Both the position numbers and the translations under genes were made by a program. 24,538 nucleotides of DNA from Acidobacteriaceae bacterium (lineage in GTDB: Bacteria; Acidobacteriota; Terriglobia; Terriglobales; Acidobacteriaceae): contig PMSZ01000129.1 in NCBI GenBank assembly GCA_003168235.1, positions 2,917-27,454 of the forward strand, in the 5' to 3' direction. The notes beneath the pieces were generated by a model. It saw only the letters and a program-made list of their open reading frames with translations, ran no database searches and was not told the DNA's origin. Each line of letters begins with the position of its first letter. The stretch's first letter is position 1. Of this stretch, positions 1 to 6,942 are shown in pieces.

Positions 1-2
1 CC

Positions 3-860
3 TACATGCTGCACCAGTTGCCGCTAGACTGGAAGATTCGACAAACGGATCCGCTGAGTCTCGTCACTCCGCCCGTTAATCATCGAATGATTGAGATTCC
101 GTCCGGCACGGCGACGCTGGGCCTTCCCCCCGGTAGTTTTGGGTGGGACAATGAGTTCGAGGCGCACACCGCGCAACTTCCCGCGTTTGAAATCGACCAA
201 TACATGGTGACGAACCGGCAGTATTTGGAGTTCATGACTGCAGGCGGCTATGAAACGAGAGTTTTCTGGAGCGACGAGGACTGGGAATGGAAGACAGCTC
301 ACGCTGTGTCGCATCCTGTGTTCTGGCGGCACACGCGCAATGGATGGATCTATCGCACGATGTTCGAAGAGACTGCGTTGCCTCTCGACTGGCCGGTCTA
401 TCTGAGCCATGCCGAGGCCAACGCGTATGCTCGCTCGGTAGGAAAGTCGCTTCCTACAGAAGCGGAGTGGCATCGCGCTGCTTACGGCTCGCTAAACGGT
501 GAAGAACGGTATTACCCGTGGGGCCACGAAACACCCGATTCACGGTTCGGCAATTTTGATTTCGACCGTTGGAACCCCACGCCCGTAAATGCATCTCCGC
601 AAGGCCAAAGCGCTTTTGGAGCGCAAGGCATGTTGGGGAATGGCTGGGAGTGGACATCCACTATGTTCGCTCCATTTAACGGGTTCCAGCCGTTTCCGTT
701 TTATCGCGGATATTCGGCAGATTTTTTTGATGGCAGGCACTTCGTCATGAAAGGCGGCTCGGCGCGCACCGCCGCGTCAATGCTGCGGCCCAGCTTTCGC
801 AATTGGTTCCAGGCGCATTACCAGTACGTATACGCGGGGTTCCGTTGCGTCAGCCGCTAG
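3..860 (+). CDS. egtB: Ergothioneine biosynthesis protein EgtB (sulfoxide synthase), 5'-truncated
   Basis: This is the C-terminal formylglycine-generating-enzyme-like (FGE-sulfatase) domain of EgtB, the non-haem iron enzyme that joins hercynine to a thiol with O2 to make the sulfoxide precursor of ergothioneine. The frame is open to the window edge. The first visible residues, YMLHQLP, match the end of the family's N-terminal DinB-like domain just after its HExxHQE iron motif, so the ATG at 6 is internal and the iron-binding histidines lie outside the window. Visible hallmarks are WPVYLSHAEANAYA, the LPTEAEWHRAAYG segment, GMLGNGWEWT and the terminal YAGFRC. About 285 of the usual 420 or so residues are present. 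egtD follows 31 bp downstream, which separates this from generic SUMF1-type proteins. The thiol donor (cysteine or gamma-glutamylcysteine) cannot be told from the sequence. Confidence 0.9.
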   Translation, partial: YMLHQLPLDWKIRQTDPLSLVTPPVNHRMIEIPSGTATLGLPPGSFGWDNEFEAHTAQLPAFEIDQYMVTNRQYLEFMTAGGYETRVFWSDEDWEWKTAHAVSHPVFWRHTRNGWIYRTMFEETALPLDWPVYLSHAEANAYARSVGKSLPTEAEWHRAAYGSLNGEERYYPWGHETPDSRFGNFDFDRWNPTPVNASPQGQSAFGAQGMLGNGWEWTSTMFAPFNGFQPFPFYRGYSADFFDGRHFVMKGGSARTAASMLRPSFRNWFQAHYQYVYAGFRCVSR

Positions 861-891
861 TGCAAGAAATCGGATCGGTAAGGAGTCGGAA

Positions 892-1860
892 ATGCTCGTC
901 CATGCAATAACCACAAATGCCACCTACGAATTTGCCGCTGACGTTCGCGCCGGCCTCACACGGCCGGGACAGAAAGAACTTCCATCCAAATATCTTTACG
1001 ACGAACTGGGGTCGGCCCTCTTTGAAGCCATCAGCCACCTGCCGCAGTACGGTCTCACCCGCGCTGACGAGCGCTTGCTGCGCCGACACTCGCACGAGAT
1101 CGTAGACCGTCTCGCCGGACCGGTCGCCGTCGCTGAACTTGGCAGCGGCAGCGGCATAAAAACTCGCTGGCTGCTTGAGGCGCTTTCTCGACGCCAGCGC
1201 ACATTTTACTATCCTGTAGAAATCTCTCCTTCGGCTTTAGCCCGGTGCGAGCAGGAACTTCGAGACATCGAGTCGGTCAGCATTGTCGGCTTTGAACGCG
1301 AGTATCTTGATGGCTTGCTGGAAGTCGCTGCGCGGCGCAAGAGCGACCAGCACTTACTGGTATTATTCCTCGGCAGCACCATAGGGAATTTCGATCGCTC
1401 CGCTGGCGTGAAGTTTCTGGCTGAGGTACGGCGAATTCTCGAGCCCGCTGATTCGCTCCTGCTCGGGACGGACCTGGAAAAGCCCGGTACTCGGCTGCTT
1501 CAGGCCTACGACGATGATCTCGGCGTGACCGCTGCGTTTGACCTAAACCTGCTTGCGCGCATCAACCGCGAACTGAACGCCAACTTTGACTTGAGGCAAT
1601 TTGCCCACGTGGCAAAGATCAACGAGGATTCGCGGAGTGTCGAGATGCACCTGCGCTCAAAGCAAAGGCAGACGGTGACGATTGCGGCGGCTGACATCGA
1701 GGTCGAGTTCCTTGAAGGCGAAACGATCTGGACAGAGAGCAGCCACAAATATTCGGCGGAAGAGATACCGCAGATCGCGAGAGATGCCGGTTTCCGCTGC
1801 GAAGCCCAGTGGATCGACGATCAGTGGCCGTTTGCGGAAAACCTGCTTGTCGCCCACTGA
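892..1860 (+). CDS. egtD: L-histidine N-alpha-methyltransferase EgtD
   Basis: EgtD trimethylates histidine to hercynine with three S-adenosylmethionine molecules, the first step of ergothioneine synthesis. The 322-residue length matches the family (about 320). Visible motifs are KYLYDELGSALFEAI near residues 33-47, the SAM-binding AELGSGSGIKTRWLLEAL around 81-98, YYPVEISPSAL around 106-116, and LFLGSTIGNFDR in the substrate region. The ATG has a strong ribosome site, TAAGGAG, at 879-885 with good spacing. It lies 31 bp after egtB on the same strand, so co-transcription is likely. No egtA, egtC or egtE is in view, so the sulfur donor and C-S lyase steps must be encoded elsewhere or upstream. 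Confidence 0.95.
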   Translation: MLVHAITTNATYEFAADVRAGLTRPGQKELPSKYLYDELGSALFEAISHLPQYGLTRADERLLRRHSHEIVDRLAGPVAVAELGSGSGIKTRWLLEALSRRQRTFYYPVEISPSALARCEQELRDIESVSIVGFEREYLDGLLEVAARRKSDQHLLVLFLGSTIGNFDRSAGVKFLAEVRRILEPADSLLLGTDLEKPGTRLLQAYDDDLGVTAAFDLNLLARINRELNANFDLRQFAHVAKINEDSRSVEMHLRSKQRQTVTIAAADIEVEFLEGETIWTESSHKYSAEEIPQIARDAGFRCEAQWIDDQWPFAENLLVAH

Positions 1861-1931
1861 AATCGTATAGCATTGCCGAGCACGTTGCACCTGCAGGACC
1901 GTTACGCCAGCTGAACCGTGGAGGAGAACCG

Positions 1932-2204
1932 ATGCCTACAGAATGCACTCACCTGGACCAGACAAAAATCAGGACCACCACCACGCACGTGTGTCCCGAG
2001 TGCGTCAAACTCGGCGATTCGTGGGTTCACTTGCGCCTGTGCCTCATCTGCGGACATGTCGGTTGCTGCGACTCATCCAAGAACAAACACGCGACCAAGC
2101 ATTTCCACAAAACGCAGCATCCTCTTATCCGTTCCATCGAGGGCGGGGAGTCCTGGGTCTGGTGTTACGTGGACGAGATCGAAGCCGGCGAACTGGCCGC
2201 TTAA
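1932..2204 (+). CDS. UBP-type zinc finger protein (small, cytosolic)
   Basis: A 90-residue protein that is almost entirely one ZnF-UBP domain (zf-UBP), best known from eukaryotic deubiquitinases and HDAC6 but also present as a small bacterial family. Putative zinc ligands in order are C5, H7, C21, C24, C37, C40, C45 or C46, H53, H57 and H63, followed by the conserved WCYVDE near residues 77-82. The start is set by a GGAGGAG ribosome site at 1919-1925; the same frame is open further upstream without a better start. The eukaryotic GCGR element that contacts the ubiquitin tail is GCCD here, so ubiquitin-tail binding should not be assumed. It lies 71 bp after egtD and 111 bp before a fused response regulator/flavoprotein. 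Its function is unknown; a sensor or adaptor for the two downstream proteins is inference. Confidence 0.85.
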   Translation: MPTECTHLDQTKIRTTTTHVCPECVKLGDSWVHLRLCLICGHVGCCDSSKNKHATKHFHKTQHPLIRSIEGGESWVWCYVDEIEAGELAA

Positions 2205-2221
2205 TAACTAAGCATTCATAC

Positions 2222-2264
2222 AACCAGAACGAATCTTCTGGATTGACTCAATGTAGTTCTGGTT
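2222..2264. repeat. Overlapping inverted repeats upstream of the receiver-flavoprotein gene
   Basis: AACCAGAAC (2222-2230) and GTTCTGGTT (2256-2264) are perfect 9-bp reverse complements 25 nt apart. The left arm can also pair with TTCTGG at 2236-2241 (CCAGAA/TTCTGG, 6 bp, 6-nt loop). The two hairpins exclude each other. The same layout could instead be three TTCTGG half-sites for a DNA-binding protein. It lies in the 111-bp gap before the gene at 2316. There is no T-tract, so it is not an obvious intrinsic terminator. Confidence 0.4.
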
Positions 2265-2315
2265 CGACAGAGTCTCTGCATCTGCTACCTATTATTTGGA
2301 AGAGCTACAGGCGTC

Positions 2316-3986
2316 ATGGCAAAGCCCATACTACTTAGCGTGGACGACGATCCCGATGTCTTGCGTGCCATTGAGAGGGATTTGCGTTCGCAGTACGGCG
2401 CAGACTATCGCGTGATGAGCAGCGACGCTCCCGAAGCGGCGCTCGACATTCTCAAAGAACTTAAGGTTCGCAACGACAGTGTGGCGCTCCTGCTTGCCGA
2501 CCAGCGCATGCCGCGCATGGATGGTGTCGGGTTTCTGCAGCACGCGAAGCAGATTTTTCCAGACGCGAAACGCGCGCTGCTCACGGCCTATGCCGATACC
2601 AACGCGGCGATCAGCGCCATCAATCAGGCGGGCCTCGACTACTTTTTCATGAAGCCGTGGGACCCTCCGACCGAGCATCTCTATCCGCAGCTCAACGACC
2701 TGCTCGATGATTGGCGAGCTTCGTATAGGCCGGCTTACGACGGAATCAGGGTTTTGGGGACGCGATGGTCGCCGCGATGTTACGAGCTCCGTGATTTTCT
2801 CGCGCGCAATCGCGTTCCTTATCAGTGGGTCGACGTGGAGTACTCGGCCAATGATCCGGAAACCAAACTGATTCTCGAAACCCTGGGTTCAGAGGCGGCC
2901 AATCTCCCCGTCGTTCTTTTTCCCGACGGGACGAAGCTGTTCGAAGGCGTACCTGCGGACGTGGCGCAGAAGGTCGGGTTGCGTACGCGGGCGCAAACCA
3001 CCTTCTACGATCTGGCAATTGTAGGCGGCGGCCCGGCCGGCTTGGCGGCGGCTGTTTATGGCGCTTCCGAGGGTTTGCACACGGTAATGGTCGAGCGGGA
3101 AGCGCCCGGCGGCCAGGCTGGAATGAGTTCGCGTATTGAGAACTATCTCGGGTTTCCCAGCGGTCTCAGCGGAGGCGATCTCGCGCGCCGCGGGGTGACG
3201 CAAGCCCTGCGGTTTGGTGTCGAGATACTGTCCCCGCAGGAAGCTGTCGGCGTACGAACGGAAGGATCGTACCGGATCATCAAAATGGTCGACGGCCACG
3301 AAATTTCCTGTCACGCCTTGATGATTGCGACGGGCGTCCAGTGGCGGCGTTTGGAGGCTCCGGGAATCGACCGGTTGCAGGGTGCGGGCGTCTACTACGG
3401 CGGCGGCGCTTCAGAGGCTTTGTCCTGCAAGGGAGAAATCGTCTACGTTGTGGGCGGCGCGAATTCCGCCGGACAAGCGGCGATGAATTTCTCCAGGTAT
3501 GCGGAACGCGTCGTGATCCTGGTGCGCGGAACCTCGCTCGACGCCACCATGTCGAAATATCTGATTGACCAGATCAAAGAGACCTCCAACATCCAATTGT
3601 GGAGTCACGCCAGCGTGACCGAGGTGCACGGTGAAACGCATCTCGAGGAGATTTCCGTCCTCTGCTCCGACACAAGCAAACTGGAGCGAGTGCCGGCCAG
3701 TGCCATGTTCATTTTTATTGGAGCTCTGCCGCGGACGGATTGGTTGGCAGGCATGGTCGAGCGCGACGAGCGCGGATTTCTTTTGACCGGCCCCGATGTG
3801 ATGCAAGGCGGAGAACGTCCCAGGGGCTGGGCACTCGACCGCGATCCGTTTCTTCTGGAGACGAATGTGCCGGGCATTTTTGCCGTTGGTGACGTGCGGC
3901 ATGGCTCCGTCAAACGTGTGGCCTCCGGGGTTGGCGAGGGATCTGTGGCTGTTCAATTCATTCATCAATACTTAAGCAAGGTGTAA
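2316..3986 (+). CDS. Fused response regulator / thioredoxin-fold / thioredoxin-reductase-like FAD oxidoreductase
   Basis: A three-part cytosolic protein of 556 residues. Residues about 4-130 are a CheY-like receiver with acidic pocket D10-D12, phosphoacceptor D62 (LLLADQRMPRMDG), T90 and K113 all present. Residues about 145-222 form a glutaredoxin/thioredoxin-like fold with only one cysteine (C155, in WSPRC), so there is no CxxC there. Residues about 230-556 are a thioredoxin-reductase-type flavoprotein with the FAD loop GGGPAG at 237-242, PGGQAG around 264-269, the NAD(P)H loop GGANSAGQAA at 380-389 and the second FAD motif FAVGDVR near 522-528. The redox-active CATC of true thioredoxin reductases is replaced by YYGGGA around 360-365, so a dithiol-disulfide reductase role is unlikely. 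It ends directly against the ATG of the histidine kinase. It is probably the kinase's output partner, with NAD(P)H/FAD chemistry or redox sensing under phosphorylation control. Confidence 0.9.
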   Translation: MAKPILLSVDDDPDVLRAIERDLRSQYGADYRVMSSDAPEAALDILKELKVRNDSVALLLADQRMPRMDGVGFLQHAKQIFPDAKRALLTAYADTNAAISAINQAGLDYFFMKPWDPPTEHLYPQLNDLLDDWRASYRPAYDGIRVLGTRWSPRCYELRDFLARNRVPYQWVDVEYSANDPETKLILETLGSEAANLPVVLFPDGTKLFEGVPADVAQKVGLRTRAQTTFYDLAIVGGGPAGLAAAVYGASEGLHTVMVEREAPGGQAGMSSRIENYLGFPSGLSGGDLARRGVTQALRFGVEILSPQEAVGVRTEGSYRIIKMVDGHEISCHALMIATGVQWRRLEAPGIDRLQGAGVYYGGGASEALSCKGEIVYVVGGANSAGQAAMNFSRYAERVVILVRGTSLDATMSKYLIDQIKETSNIQLWSHASVTEVHGETHLEEISVLCSDTSKLERVPASAMFIFIGALPRTDWLAGMVERDERGFLLTGPDVMQGGERPRGWALDRDPFLLETNVPGIFAVGDVRHGSVKRVASGVGEGSVAVQFIHQYLSKV

Positions 3987-5375
3987 ATGACCGAATTATC
4001 TGAACTACTGCGGCGTGTGCCCGTCTTCGTGGATCTGCCCGACGATCAGATCTCATGGTTCCTCAGCCAATCCCAAGATCTGCAACTCAAGGCCGGGGAA
4101 TACTACGCACGTCAGGGCGATCCTGCGGACACGATGTCTGTCGTCCTCGAAGGACAACTAGAGCTCCGAGGCGAATTGTCCGGCGAAATGGTCGTGATTC
4201 CCATAGATGCGGGTGAAGTGACCGGCGTGCTCCCTTTCTCAAGGATGAAAAGTTTTTCCGTCAGTGGCCGCGCCATTGCCGACAGTCACCTCCTGCGATT
4301 TCCCGCGACACGCTTTCCGGAACTCGTGCAGAAAATGCCGGAGCTTACGAAGCGCCTCGTGGGCCTGATGTCCGACAGGGTCCGCGAAGCCACCCGGTTC
4401 GAACAACAGCGGGACCGGCTTTCCGCTCTGGGCAAGCTTTCGGCGGGTCTTGCTCATGAACTTAACAATCCTGCCTCTGCCGCAAAACGCGCCGCCGGTC
4501 AGCTGCGCGATCTTCTGATTAAAATCCGCAACGCGAGTCACGATCTGGGAAGGCGCGATCTCTCTTTGGCGCAGAAATCCGAGATTGAAAAAATGGAGGC
4601 CTCATTTACCCAGGGTGACGCGCCTCCGCCCGACGCCCTCGCGGCCAGCGCTCTGGAGGATCAGATTGACTCTTTGTTTCGGAATCACGGTCAGAACGAT
4701 CTGTGGCAACTAGCTGCCGATCTCGCGCGAAAGAATGTAAAGCCCGCAGCGTTGGAACAGCTTTTCACGACGCTGGACGCTGGTACCGCGCGTGCCGCGT
4801 TGGTGAGGATCTCGGCTTCTGTGGAGATTGCCGATCTGCTCAACCAGATTGAGAGCAGCACCTCGCGGATCTCGGAGTTAGTCGGGGCGATCAAGGAATA
4901 CACCTTCATGGACCAGTCGCCCTTGCAGAACGTCGATATCGTCAAGAGCCTGGAGAACACACTGGTCATCATGAATCACAAACTCAAGCAGGGAGTAAAC
5001 GTCCAGCGCGATTATCAGAAGGTTCCGCTCCTGGTGAACTCGTTCGGCAGTGAACTTAACCAGGTATGGACCAACATCATCGACAACGCCGTCGATGCAA
5101 TGGGTGGGGAAGGTGAACTTCGAGTGCGCGCTTATCGCGACGACAATTGCGCTTTGGTGGAGATTGGCGATAATGGCCCGGGGATTCCTCCTGACGTCCT
5201 GCCCCACATTTTCGAACCTTTCTTTACCACCAAGGGAGTGGGAGAAGGAACTGGACTTGGCCTTGACACGACGCAACGCATCGTGAAGAAACACCGCGGC
5301 AACATTCAAGTCAACTCACAACCGGGCGATACACGCTTTCAGGTTTGGCTGCCGCTCGCAGAAAGTTCTGTCTAG
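3987..5375 (+). CDS. Soluble sensor histidine kinase with N-terminal cyclic-nucleotide-binding-like domain
   Basis: A 462-residue cytosolic kinase with no membrane segment. Residues about 8-125 form a cNMP-binding-like beta barrel (LKAGEYYARQGDPADTM, VVLEGQLEL). The phosphate-binding cassette is degenerate: GEVTG is present but the usual RxA pair is missing. The H-box is LSAGLAHELNNP with H157. The ATPase domain has the N-box NIIDNAVDAM (N367), G1 DNGPGI at 395-400, an F-box around IFEPFFTTKG, and G2 GEGTGLGL at 419-426. About 130 mostly helical residues (roughly 170-300) lie between the H-box helix and the second dimerisation helix, longer than in a standard DHp domain. The ATG follows the upstream TAA with no gap, so translation is probably coupled. 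Its likely phosphotransfer partner is the receiver of the gene before it. Confidence 0.92.
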   Translation: MTELSELLRRVPVFVDLPDDQISWFLSQSQDLQLKAGEYYARQGDPADTMSVVLEGQLELRGELSGEMVVIPIDAGEVTGVLPFSRMKSFSVSGRAIADSHLLRFPATRFPELVQKMPELTKRLVGLMSDRVREATRFEQQRDRLSALGKLSAGLAHELNNPASAAKRAAGQLRDLLIKIRNASHDLGRRDLSLAQKSEIEKMEASFTQGDAPPPDALAASALEDQIDSLFRNHGQNDLWQLAADLARKNVKPAALEQLFTTLDAGTARAALVRISASVEIADLLNQIESSTSRISELVGAIKEYTFMDQSPLQNVDIVKSLENTLVIMNHKLKQGVNVQRDYQKVPLLVNSFGSELNQVWTNIIDNAVDAMGGEGELRVRAYRDDNCALVEIGDNGPGIPPDVLPHIFEPFFTTKGVGEGTGLGLDTTQRIVKKHRGNIQVNSQPGDTRFQVWLPLAESSV

Positions 5376-5411
5376 GGTCAGTTGAGGAACCGCACATCCA
5401 CCGTCCAGACT

Positions 5412-5510
5412 CTTCGCCGGCTGAGGTCAGAAAATGGCGGTCGCTGCCGCCGAGAGCGCAGAGGATGAGTTGGGGAGCAAACGTGGGGCTGCGCCCAACA
5501 GCCGGCGAAG
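5412..5510. repeat. Perfect 12-bp inverted repeat in the convergent intergenic region
   Basis: CTTCGCCGGCTG at 5412-5423 and CAGCCGGCGAAG at 5499-5510 are exact reverse complements with a 75-nt spacer. They lie between the ends of the plus-strand histidine kinase gene (5375) and the minus-strand gene ending at 5538. A transcript from either side could form a long-looped stem. There is no T-tract, so intrinsic termination is not shown; a bidirectional mRNA 3'-end structure or a protein site are the alternatives. Confidence 0.4.
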
Positions 5511-5537
5511 GGACGCGATCGTGCCACGGGCCGCAAA

Positions 5538-6143
5538 CTACCGCAACGATGGTCGTTTCGCGGCAGGGTTGGATGCTGCGCCACTCGCTGCGGCCGTGGA
5601 TTCCGAGGCCGCTGGCGAAGGATCCGGCAACGTTGATTCTTTGATCTTTTTGGCTACATTGCGAGCGAGATTATGGGTCGCTCGCAGGTTACTTCCGAAA
5701 AAGTGGACGTCGCCCTCGACCGTGAGTTCCAGAACAACTTTGCCGTCTCGAGCACAGAGCTGGCTGAGGACGTTTAACTTGGTGGCCCCACTCACCGTGG
5801 TGACCGCACGCTTGGTTTCGCTGCCCGCCGTATATTTCTGCACTGTTGTTTTCAGCAGCAGCAAGTCCGGAACATCTTTAGCATTGCGGTCACCGCTGCG
5901 AAATACCTGTTTGAATCGCTTCGTCTTGCCCACCTCATCCAACAGGTTCTCGTAAATCGCGACCTGGAAGGCGGACTCCAAGTCGACGTCGCCGGGGTTG
6001 ATCTTGTCCACCTCCACGCTCCATTGCGCGGTAGAAGATTTGTTGGCTGCGGATTTCGCGTCTGCCGCGAGCCGGTAGGGGAGCGCAAGAATAACCATCA
6101 CGATAATCGCGGCTAATGCGCTGTACTTGCTATTTGCTTTCAC
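5538..6143 (-). CDS. Exported protein of unknown function, DUF4410-like
   Basis: I do not recognise a named gene. With the GTG start chosen here the protein has 201 residues: a lysine-containing n-region, a hydrophobic stretch (SALAAIIVMVILALPY), then a soluble domain. That domain has the layout of DUF4410-like proteins: a VEV strand, a helix (LESAFQVAIYENLLDEVG), FKQVF, a DLLLLKTTVQKY strand and later VLELTVEGDVHFFG, ending in an Ala/Ser/Pro-rich tail. The GTG at 6143 has CGGAG seven bases upstream and gives a clean signal peptide. ATGs at 6161 and 6203 are in frame but lie deeper in the preceding gene and lack a good ribosome site. It overlaps that preceding minus-strand gene, so the pair forms a two-gene operon. 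Assignment to DUF4410 is by eye only. Confidence 0.7.
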   Translation of the reverse strand: MKANSKYSALAAIIVMVILALPYRLAADAKSAANKSSTAQWSVEVDKINPGDVDLESAFQVAIYENLLDEVGKTKRFKQVFRSGDRNAKDVPDLLLLKTTVQKYTAGSETKRAVTTVSGATKLNVLSQLCARDGKVVLELTVEGDVHFFGSNLRATHNLARNVAKKIKESTLPDPSPAASESTAAASGAASNPAAKRPSLR

Positions 6144-6675
6144 TTGAGATCTCCGGAGCATTTTGTTTTGCGGCCTTGTTTTCGGCCTGGACCACACGTG
6201 CACCCTTGGCTATCAGTTGGCTCCTGAAGCCCTCCGCTTCTCCTTTGACGAGCTCGAAGATGGCTCCATGCAACGCGCCATTGCTGTCGAGGTATTGCAG
6301 CGTAAGAGTGTCGTATTTCTTGTGGGAAAACAGGCTGACCACACGCCCGCCGCCATAAGGCGTTGCCGCTTTGCTAAGTGTCATCGGCAGGCCGCCGACT
6401 TGCCGGTTTTCTTCGCCGAGGACGACATCCTGAATGGAAGCGAGGCTGACCTGCACGGCAGTGTCTCCGCTTTTCTGAAACTGCAATGCAGTGTCTTGAA
6501 TGGACAGTTTCCCTTTCGTGTTCTTCGCCGTGCCTTCGAACCCCATGATCTGCGTCACGTTGACCTCATTCGTGGTGGCTGCACTCGCTGCTCCGCTCGG
6601 CGTTTGGGCAAACATTGCTGTGCCACACCAGAGCAGGAGGATCGGGGAAAGCTTTTTCATAAAGCCTCTTCTCAT
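6130..6675 (-). CDS. Exported protein of unknown function, PH-like fold suspected
   Basis: A protein of 181 residues starting MRRGFMKKLSPILLLWCGTA, with a signal peptide likely cleaved after AMFA. The mature part, roughly residues 40-155, is beta-rich with a final helix (GAIFELVKGEAEGFRSQLIAKGA), an order of elements reminiscent of PH-like domains. I cannot name a family. The frame is open far upstream, but the ATG at 6675 has GGAG seven bases before it and begins the signal peptide. A second ATG five codons later (6660) is a possible alternative. It overlaps the following gene by about 14 bp. The pair probably acts together in the periplasm or outer envelope; nothing more specific is supported. 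Confidence 0.7.
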   Translation of the reverse strand: MRRGFMKKLSPILLLWCGTAMFAQTPSGAASAATTNEVNVTQIMGFEGTAKNTKGKLSIQDTALQFQKSGDTAVQVSLASIQDVVLGEENRQVGGLPMTLSKAATPYGGGRVVSLFSHKKYDTLTLQYLDSNGALHGAIFELVKGEAEGFRSQLIAKGARVVQAENKAAKQNAPEISSESK

Positions 6676-6942
6676 CGAGGATCTCCATTCGTCGTTACCG
6701 CGCGCACACACTATACACCGAATGGCGTCCCCCTGCGCTCTTTCTGCTGGGATGAACCGCGACTGAGCGCGAGAGATGCGCTCTTTAATCTCACCCGTGA
6801 GTCGGATGAGTTTCTCGGAAATCTTACTCTCTCCCACCAGGTTATAAATCCGACAAAAGTAGGAGCGCTCAAGCGTAGAGACTGACCGGGTCCCGACTTC
6901 TGGTTGGACATGTAAGGCCAATATCCTACAGAATGGTTCTCG

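Noticed and set aside
2316..3986. Annotation as a classical thioredoxin reductase (trxB)
   Set aside because: The catalytic CxxC is missing and the protein carries a receiver and a thioredoxin-like domain at its N-terminus.
6163..6885. 240-residue plus-strand open frame
   Set aside because: It is antisense to the two minus-strand exported-protein genes, which have signal peptides and ribosome sites; no domain was recognised.
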